This document shows positions 14,011 through 18,649 of a stretch of 18,649 nt of DNA, piece after piece (the stretch's first letter is position 1; the number at the start of each line of letters is the position of its first letter). Source of the DNA: JAKORR01 sp964608495 (GTDB lineage: Bacteria > Armatimonadota > Zipacnadia > Zipacnadales > FEN-943); assembly GCA_964608495.1 (NCBI GenBank), contig CAZSOQ010000098.1, forward strand, positions 1 to 18,649, in the 5' to 3' direction. Position numbers and translations under genes: made by a program. The notes below the pieces were generated by a model. It ran no database searches, was not told the DNA's origin, and was given only the letters and a program-made list of their open reading frames with translations.

Positions 14011-15333
14011 TTGTCCTATGTCCACGAGCCCGCCCGCGACCTGCCCGTCCTCGCCCAGGCGGATGTCGTTGTGGCCGGAGGCGGGCCGGCCGGCCTGTGC
14101 GCGGCCCTGGCCGCGGCCCGCAACGGTGCCACGACCGTGCTGCTCGAACGCCAGGGCTTCGCCGGAGGCATGGCCACGGCCGGCGCCCTGCCCTGCCTGG
14201 GTGGGTTCCACGGCCAGGGACGTCAGGTGACCTTCGGCATCCCAGCCGAGATCATCGAGCGGCTCATCGCCCGCGGGGCGGCGGCCTGGCCTGCCCGCCG
14301 GGCCTGGGAGTCCCGCTCGGGCACGCTGACCTTCGTGGACCACTGGGAGCTGCGCCTCCTCGCCGACGAGATGCTGCGCGAGGCCGGCGTCGAGGTCTTC
14401 TTCGACTGCTGGGTGGCGGGCGCGCACCTTCAGGGTGATCGTCTGACCGCCGTCCTCGTCGAGACCAAGGCCGGGCGTCGAGCCGTGACCTGCAGGGCCG
14501 CCGTGGACGCCACGGGCGACGGCGATCTGGCCGCCTCGGCGGGCGCTCCCTTCGAGATCGGCAGGCCCCAGGACGGCGCCTGCCAGCCCCCCACGCTCAT
14601 CTTCCACCTGACCGAGGTGGACCCGGAGGCCATCGCGCGCGGCCGTCCACAGGAGCAGGACCTGATCGCCCGGGCGCGCGAGGCCGGCGACCTCGAGCTC
14701 CATCGCGAGGACGTCCTGATGTTCCCCGGCCACGGCGGCATCATCATCGTCAACAGCTCGCGCGTGCCGGGCGTCAACTGCGTGGACCCCGCGGACCTGA
14801 CCCGGGCCGAGATGGAGGCCCGCAGGCTGTCCGGCAGCGTCCTCCATTTCCTCCGCGCCTACTGGCCCGGCTTCGCGCGCGCGCGGCTCGCGCAGGTGGC
14901 CAGTGTGCTGGGCGTCCGCGAGACGCGCCGGATCCTCGGTGACTACATCCTCACCGAGGACGACGTCCTTCAGGTCACGGACTTCCCCGACACCATCGCG
15001 CGGGCCTTCTGGTACGTGGACGTCCACGACCCCCACGGCCCGGGCACGGTCTGGCGCTACCACGAGCCGGGGGCGACGACGGACGTGCCCTACCGTTGCC
15101 TGCTGCCACGCGGAGTGGAGGGCCTGCTGGTCGCCGGGCGGCCGATATCCACGACCCACGAGGCCCACGGCTCGACGAGGATCATGTCCTGCTGTGCGGC
15201 GACGGGCCAGGCCGCGGGCACTGCCGCCGCGATGGCCGCCGGCGCCGGAGCCACCCCGCGTCAGGTACCCGCCGCCGATCTGGTCTCCCGCCTCAACGCC
15301 CAGGGCGCCAACCTCGACCTAACCGCAGCGTGA
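14011..15333 (+). CDS. FAD-dependent oxidoreductase (PF12831 type)
   Basis: This 440-residue protein belongs to the FAD-dependent oxidoreductase group often labelled FAD_oxidored. The start is TTG 14011, with GAGGTGG at 13998-14004 at proper spacing; the FAD-binding strand begins 18 residues later. The dinucleotide motif is DVVVAGGGPAG (18-28), followed by LLERQGFAGGMATAGA, which is characteristic of the family. A central ATGDGDLAASAG stretch and a C-terminal part at about 372-410 (LLVAGRPISTTHEAHGS, then GQAAGTAAA) complete the FAD fold. No signal peptide is seen, so it should be cytoplasmic. The substrate is unknown: some relatives are misnamed xanthan lyases, and others act on small organic acids or sugars. 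A hairpin lies before it and another after it, so it may be transcribed alone. Confidence 0.9.
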   Translation: MSYVHEPARDLPVLAQADVVVAGGGPAGLCAALAAARNGATTVLLERQGFAGGMATAGALPCLGGFHGQGRQVTFGIPAEIIERLIARGAAAWPARRAWESRSGTLTFVDHWELRLLADEMLREAGVEVFFDCWVAGAHLQGDRLTAVLVETKAGRRAVTCRAAVDATGDGDLAASAGAPFEIGRPQDGACQPPTLIFHLTEVDPEAIARGRPQEQDLIARAREAGDLELHREDVLMFPGHGGIIIVNSSRVPGVNCVDPADLTRAEMEARRLSGSVLHFLRAYWPGFARARLAQVASVLGVRETRRILGDYILTEDDVLQVTDFPDTIARAFWYVDVHDPHGPGTVWRYHEPGATTDVPYRCLLPRGVEGLLVAGRPISTTHEAHGSTRIMSCCAATGQAAGTAAAMAAGAGATPRQVPAADLVSRLNAQGANLDLTAA

Positions 15334-15347
15334 CCCCCGTCTGTCGT

Positions 15348-15375
15348 CGCGGGTCGCGCGAAGCGCGCACCCGCG
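15348..15375 (+). terminator. GC-rich hairpin after the FAD oxidoreductase gene
   Basis: CGCGGGTCGCGC (15348-15359) pairs with GCGCG (15363-15367) and ACCCGCG (15369-15375), giving 12 bp with one bulged C and a GAA loop. It begins 15 bases after the stop codon. No T-run follows. Confidence 0.5.
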
Positions 15376-15552
15376 GGGGTGGCGTCTGCTGTGGTCCCCT
15401 TCCCGCGCCCCGCCTCCGCCGCCTTGCCTGCGGCGAGCAAGTATCGCCCGTCCGCCGGAGAATAGTACCACGCCTGGCGAGCAAGGGCCCCTGACCGGCC
15501 ACCGGTGTCATGGGCCTGTGGTGTCGCCGGCTCACCCTATTCCCGCCCTGCC
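15376..15552 (+). other. Leader region before the GH10 operon
   Basis: No gene is seen. It contains a 6-bp hairpin (CGCCGC 15417-15422 with GCGGCG 15430-15435). A larger hairpin spans 15486-15516: GGCCC pairs with GGGCC, and an inner ACCGG pairs with CCGGT around a CCA loop. The AT-richer patch near 15459-15468 (AGAATAGTAC) may mark a promoter, but I could not place a convincing -35 element. Confidence 0.4.
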
Positions 15553-15558
15553 GGGAGG
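15553..15558 (+). promoter_or_regulatory. Ribosome binding site deciding the GH10 start
   Basis: GGGAGG lies 8 bases before GTG 15567. The in-frame ATG at 15510 has no such site and falls inside the 15486-15516 hairpin, so GTG 15567 is preferred. Confidence 0.6.
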
Positions 15559-15566
15559 TGCGGACA

Positions 15567-17039
15567 GTGCCTGGAACGATAGCTGTTGATCTGTGCGGGC
15601 CGGACGGCCAGCCCCTGCCGGAGAACGTCCGCCGTACGCTTTACGCCTCCGATCTGCACTGGCGGCCCTGGCGCCGGCAGGTCGAGTTGGGCGCCGGCGG
15701 CTCGGTCGAGCTCGAGCTGCGGCGCGAGCCCGCCATGCTTCACGCCAACCTCCCCGTGCCCGGCTTCGGCCACACCTGGATCGAGTCGGACAATGGGGGA
15801 GAGGGCTACCGTGCGGGCCAGCGTGTGGAGTTCGTGCTCGACGCGGCACGGTCCCGCTTGGCGAAGGTCAGGACGGTCCTCGGCGACGCCGCGCTGGCCT
15901 TCCGTCCCAGCCTCGAGCTCTCCAGCCACCTCGCCGGAGCCGAGGACCGGATCCACGCGGCCCTGGGCGCCTCCGACCCGGCGAAGCGCGGCACTGCCGC
16001 CCTCCAGGGGCTATCGGCGGCTCTCTGGGCCGGCGAGTTGGCCGTGGTCGAGGTGGCGCGCCGCGGGCTCGCCTCCGCCGGACCGCGCAAGGGCTTCCTC
16101 TTCGGCTGCAACGCCTTCAAGTACCCCGGCGACCCCGCCTCGGCCTACGCCCAGCGGTTCGCCGACGCCCTCAACTTCGCCACGCTTCCCTTCTACCTGC
16201 GCGGCCTCGAGCCCGAGGAGGGCAAGCCCGACTACCGCCGCGTGGACGCGATCCTCGACTGGTGCGAGGAGGTGGGCATCAAGCCCAAGGGCCACCCTCT
16301 GTGGTGGCTCCACCAGGCCGGCGTCCCCGACTGGCTGGCCGGCTCCGACTGGCCCACGGCCAGGGCTCACTGCGAGCGCGTCGTGCGCCGCAGCGTCGAG
16401 CGCTACGCGGGCCGCATCGCCGTCTGGGATGTCATCAACGAGGCCCACGACTGGGCCAACGGCCTCAATCTCACCCACGACCAGCTTGTCGAGATCACCC
16501 GCGTGTGCGTGGACACCTGCCACGCCGCCAACCCCGACGCCACCGCCATCGTCAACATCTGCGTGCCCTTCGGCGAGCCCACGGCCGACGGCAAGGTGCA
16601 CTGGGGGCCTGTCTACGACCACGTCCGGTGCCCTCTCGACTACCTGGACGTCCTCTTCGAGACGGGTGTGGCCCTGGACGTAATCGGCGTCCAGATCTAC
16701 TTCCCGGCCCGCGACATGCTGGCGATATCCCTGCTGCTGGACGAGTACGCGCGCTTTGGCGCTCCCATCCACGTCACGGAGCTGGGCGTGGCGTCCGGCC
16801 CGCGCGACGACGCCGAGCGCGCGGCGACGGTGTGGCACGCGCCCTGGTCCCAGAGGGTGCAGGCCGAGTGGGTTGAGTGGTTCTACACGGTGGCCATGGC
16901 CAAGCCCTACCTGGAAGCCATCACCTGGTGGGACTTCGCCGACCCGGCCTTCATCAAGCTCGGCGGCTTCCTTAACGAGGACGACACGCCCAAGCAGTCC
17001 TACTTCCGCCTGCAGGCCCTGACCGGCGGCGGACGGTGA
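15567..17039 (+). CDS. GH10 family endo-beta-1,4-xylanase-like enzyme, apparently cytoplasmic
   Basis: This 490-residue enzyme retains endoxylanase-type catalytic residues. Residues 1-170 are a beta-rich N-terminal region with no hydrophobic signal. The (beta/alpha)8 barrel runs from about 172 to 485. FGCNAFKY opens the barrel and FATLPFYLRG follows. KGHPLWWLHQAGVPDWL matches the GH10 RGHTLVWH region. WDVINEAHDW carries the acid/base Glu292, and HVTELGV the nucleophile Glu405. TWWDFAD near the end matches the last GH10 strand. The start is GTG 15567 with GGGAGG upstream. The lack of a signal peptide suggests hydrolysis of imported xylo- or other beta-linked oligosaccharides inside the cell, though a non-classical route cannot be excluded. 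It heads a tight operon with an M55 aminopeptidase (34 bases downstream) and a PIG-L deacetylase. The family call is firm; the substrate is inferred. Confidence 0.9.
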   Translation: MPGTIAVDLCGPDGQPLPENVRRTLYASDLHWRPWRRQVELGAGGSVELELRREPAMLHANLPVPGFGHTWIESDNGGEGYRAGQRVEFVLDAARSRLAKVRTVLGDAALAFRPSLELSSHLAGAEDRIHAALGASDPAKRGTAALQGLSAALWAGELAVVEVARRGLASAGPRKGFLFGCNAFKYPGDPASAYAQRFADALNFATLPFYLRGLEPEEGKPDYRRVDAILDWCEEVGIKPKGHPLWWLHQAGVPDWLAGSDWPTARAHCERVVRRSVERYAGRIAVWDVINEAHDWANGLNLTHDQLVEITRVCVDTCHAANPDATAIVNICVPFGEPTADGKVHWGPVYDHVRCPLDYLDVLFETGVALDVIGVQIYFPARDMLAISLLLDEYARFGAPIHVTELGVASGPRDDAERAATVWHAPWSQRVQAEWVEWFYTVAMAKPYLEAITWWDFADPAFIKLGGFLNEDDTPKQSYFRLQALTGGGR

Positions 17040-17073
17040 GCGCCCCGGCATCCGCCGCGAAAGGAGCAGACGC

Positions 17074-17877
17074 ATGAAGGTCTACATATCCTGCGACATG
17101 GAAGGCATCACGGGCATCCCGAGCTGGCGCGCCGCCAGCTCGGACAAGCCCAACTACGCCGAGGGGCGACGGCTGATGACGGGCGACGTCAACGCCGCTG
17201 TGGCCGCGGCCTTCGACGCCGGTGCCACCGAGGTCTGGGTCAAGGACGCCCACGGCAGCGCCCACAACCTGCTCGTCGAGGACGTGGACGACAGGGCCCA
17301 GGTCATCCAGGGCTGGGCCGAGACGCCCCTCATGGTGGCCGGGATAGACGAGTCCTTCGACGTGGCCGTCCTCCTCGGCTATCACGCCCGGGCCGGTACC
17401 CCCGACGGCCTCATGTGTCACACCTTCTCGGGTGGCTTCCGCAACGTGCGCGTCAACGGCACCGTCATCGGCGAGACGGGCCTGAGCGCCCTCCACGCCG
17501 GCAGGTACGGCGTGCCCGTCGTAGCCGTCACGGGCGACGAGGCCCTCTGCCGCGAGGCCCGCGAGCTCATGCCCTGGGTGGCGACGGCGGCGGTCAAGTG
17601 GGGCCTGGCGCGCGAGTCCGCCCGCCTCTTGGGCACGGGCCCGGCCCGCAAGCTCCTGCGGGACGCGGTCTCCGCGGGCCTCGACGCGGCGCGGTCGGGC
17701 TCCGTCCGGGCCCTGCGCCTCGACGAGCCCCTGCGGGTCGAGGTTGACCTGGCCCAGGCCGTCGAGGCCCACAGGCTGGTGCAGCTTCATGGGGCCCGCC
17801 GCCTCTCGGCCGCGACCGTAGCCTTTGAGGTCCCGGACGGCGAGGCCCTTGCTGCCCTCATCGGGGCCATCTTCTGA
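17074..17877 (+). CDS. M55 family D-aminopeptidase (DppA-like)
   Basis: This 267-residue zinc aminopeptidase is from the family of Bacillus DppA, which cleaves N-terminal D-amino acids such as D-Ala-D-Ala. All expected metal ligands are visible: Asp8 and Glu10 in CDMEGITG, His60 in KDAHG, His104 in LLGYHA and Glu134 in IGETG. His116 in CHTFSGG fits the proposed catalytic residue. Length is usual. Start ATG 17074 is preceded by AAAGGAG at 17060-17066. No signal peptide is present, so it should be cytoplasmic, where DppA forms a large ring. Its place between a GH10 enzyme and a deacetylase suggests recycling of D-amino-acid peptides or of related amide-linked conjugates. The activity class is well supported; the true substrate here is not known. 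Confidence 0.93.
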   Translation: MKVYISCDMEGITGIPSWRAASSDKPNYAEGRRLMTGDVNAAVAAAFDAGATEVWVKDAHGSAHNLLVEDVDDRAQVIQGWAETPLMVAGIDESFDVAVLLGYHARAGTPDGLMCHTFSGGFRNVRVNGTVIGETGLSALHAGRYGVPVVAVTGDEALCREARELMPWVATAAVKWGLARESARLLGTGPARKLLRDAVSAGLDAARSGSVRALRLDEPLRVEVDLAQAVEAHRLVQLHGARRLSAATVAFEVPDGEALAALIGAIF

Positions 17878-17894
17878 CCTTCGGAGGAACCGCC

Positions 17895-18605
17895 ATGGAC
17901 AGACTACGTGTACTTGCCGTGGGTGCTCACCCCGACGACCTCGAGATCCTGTGCGGAGGCACCCTGGCGCGCTACGCGGCCGCGGGCCACCAGGTGTTCC
18001 TGGGCATCGTCACCGACGGCGCGGCCGGTCACGCCGTCATCCCCCCTGACGAGCTGCGCCAGATCCGTCTGCGCGAGGCCACGGCGGCGGCCGAGGTCAT
18101 CGGCGCCCAGATCCGCTTCCTCGGCGAGCCGGACGAGTGGCTCTTCCACGACCGGCCCACCCGCGAGAAGCTCGTCGAGCTGGTCCGCTGGGCCGACCCG
18201 AACGTCATCCTTACCCACAGCCCCGACGACTACCACCCCGACCACCGGGCCTGCTCGGACCTGGTCTTCGCCGCGAGCTTCCTGTCGAGCCTGGTGCACA
18301 TCCTTCCCGAGATTCCCGCCCAGACCCAGATCGCCGCGCTGTTCTACATGGACAGCCTGGCCGGCGCCGGCTTCACGCCCGAGTACTACGTGGACATCAG
18401 CGACACCTACGCCACGAAGATCGAGATGCTCCGCAAGCACGAGAGCCAGATCAAGTGGCTTCAGGACCACGATGGCATAGACATCGTCGAGTTCGTCGGC
18501 ACTGTGGCGGCGCGGCGGGGGCTCGAGTCCGGCGTCGAGCGCGCCGAGGGCTTCAGGGCGGCCCGCGTGTGGCCGCGCCTACGGCCCGAGCGCCTGCTCC
18601 CCTGA
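17895..18605 (+). CDS. PIG-L (LmbE-like) family N-acetyl-sugar deacetylase
   Basis: This 236-residue zinc-dependent deacetylase is of the PIG-L/LmbE/MshB family. AHPDD at residues 11-15 supplies zinc ligands His12 and Asp15 and the base Asp14. THSPDDYHPDH ends in His117, the third zinc ligand. Members remove acetyl groups from N-acetylglucosamine-type substrates, including the mycothiol and bacillithiol precursors. The start ATG 17895 has GGAGG at 17883-17887, and only 17 bases separate it from the M55 gene, so co-transcription is likely. There is no signal peptide. The C-terminal 40 residues are basic. Whether it acts in low-molecular-weight thiol synthesis or in sugar catabolism cannot be told: no glycosyltransferase or ligase of a thiol pathway is nearby, which argues mildly for catabolism. 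Confidence 0.92.
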   Translation: MDRLRVLAVGAHPDDLEILCGGTLARYAAAGHQVFLGIVTDGAAGHAVIPPDELRQIRLREATAAAEVIGAQIRFLGEPDEWLFHDRPTREKLVELVRWADPNVILTHSPDDYHPDHRACSDLVFAASFLSSLVHILPEIPAQTQIAALFYMDSLAGAGFTPEYYVDISDTYATKIEMLRKHESQIKWLQDHDGIDIVEFVGTVAARRGLESGVERAEGFRAARVWPRLRPERLLP

Positions 18606-18649
18606 GCCCGGCGCGTCTCCGGCCGCGGCGCGAAGACCCACGCCCGCCC

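Noticed and set aside
1..18649. Mobile elements, CRISPR arrays, tRNA or rRNA genes
   Set aside because: No transposase, terminal repeats, regularly spaced repeats, tRNA cloverleaf or conserved rRNA segment was seen.

Overview
The window is bacterial, high in GC (about 70% by eye), densely coded, and uses GTG and TTG starts beside ATG. It has no tRNA, rRNA, CRISPR array, transposase or phage gene that I can see. The gene content suggests an environmental, polysaccharide-handling lineage such as Armatimonadota, Planctomycetota or a nearby candidate phylum. The clues are a large secreted clan GH-A glycosidase ending in a CBM9-like module, a DUF6785/6784-type polytopic membrane protein, a giant M28-FtsX fusion, Gfo/Idh/MocA and PF12831 oxidoreductases, a PIG-L deacetylase and an M55 aminopeptidase. 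The phylum is inference and cannot be fixed from this window.

Layout. Positions 159-10142 hold three large plus-strand genes for envelope or exported proteins: the glycosidase, the membrane protein, and a 1564-residue protein joining an M28 peptidase-like domain to an FtsX/MacB-like permease. Positions 10143-10471 are non-coding but rich in stem-loops, and lie between convergent genes. Positions 10472-12756 are a minus-strand cluster. In transcription order it holds a 66-residue zinc-ribbon/one-TM protein, a 68-residue DUF4177-like protein, a Gfo/Idh/MocA dehydrogenase and larB (nickel-pincer cofactor synthesis). A divergent intergenic region (12757-12936) with a direct and an inverted repeat separates this cluster from a plus-strand GAF-like/GGDEF protein whose signature loop is degenerate. 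After a terminator-like hairpin come an FAD-dependent oxidoreductase, a second hairpin, and a tight plus-strand operon: GH10 xylanase-family enzyme, M55 D-aminopeptidase and PIG-L deacetylase.

How the genes may work together (inference). The left block looks like surface polymer attack plus membrane transport. The right block looks like cytoplasmic trimming of oligomers: a GH10 without signal peptide, a deacetylase and a D-amino-peptide hydrolase. The sugar- or alcohol-type oxidoreductases fit downstream catabolism. The most unusual items are the M28-FtsX fusion, which has lost most metal ligands of its peptidase domain and has no ATPase gene nearby, the GGDEF protein reading GPARF at its signature, larB without larA, larC or larE in view, and the structured intergenic stretch at 10229-10430.
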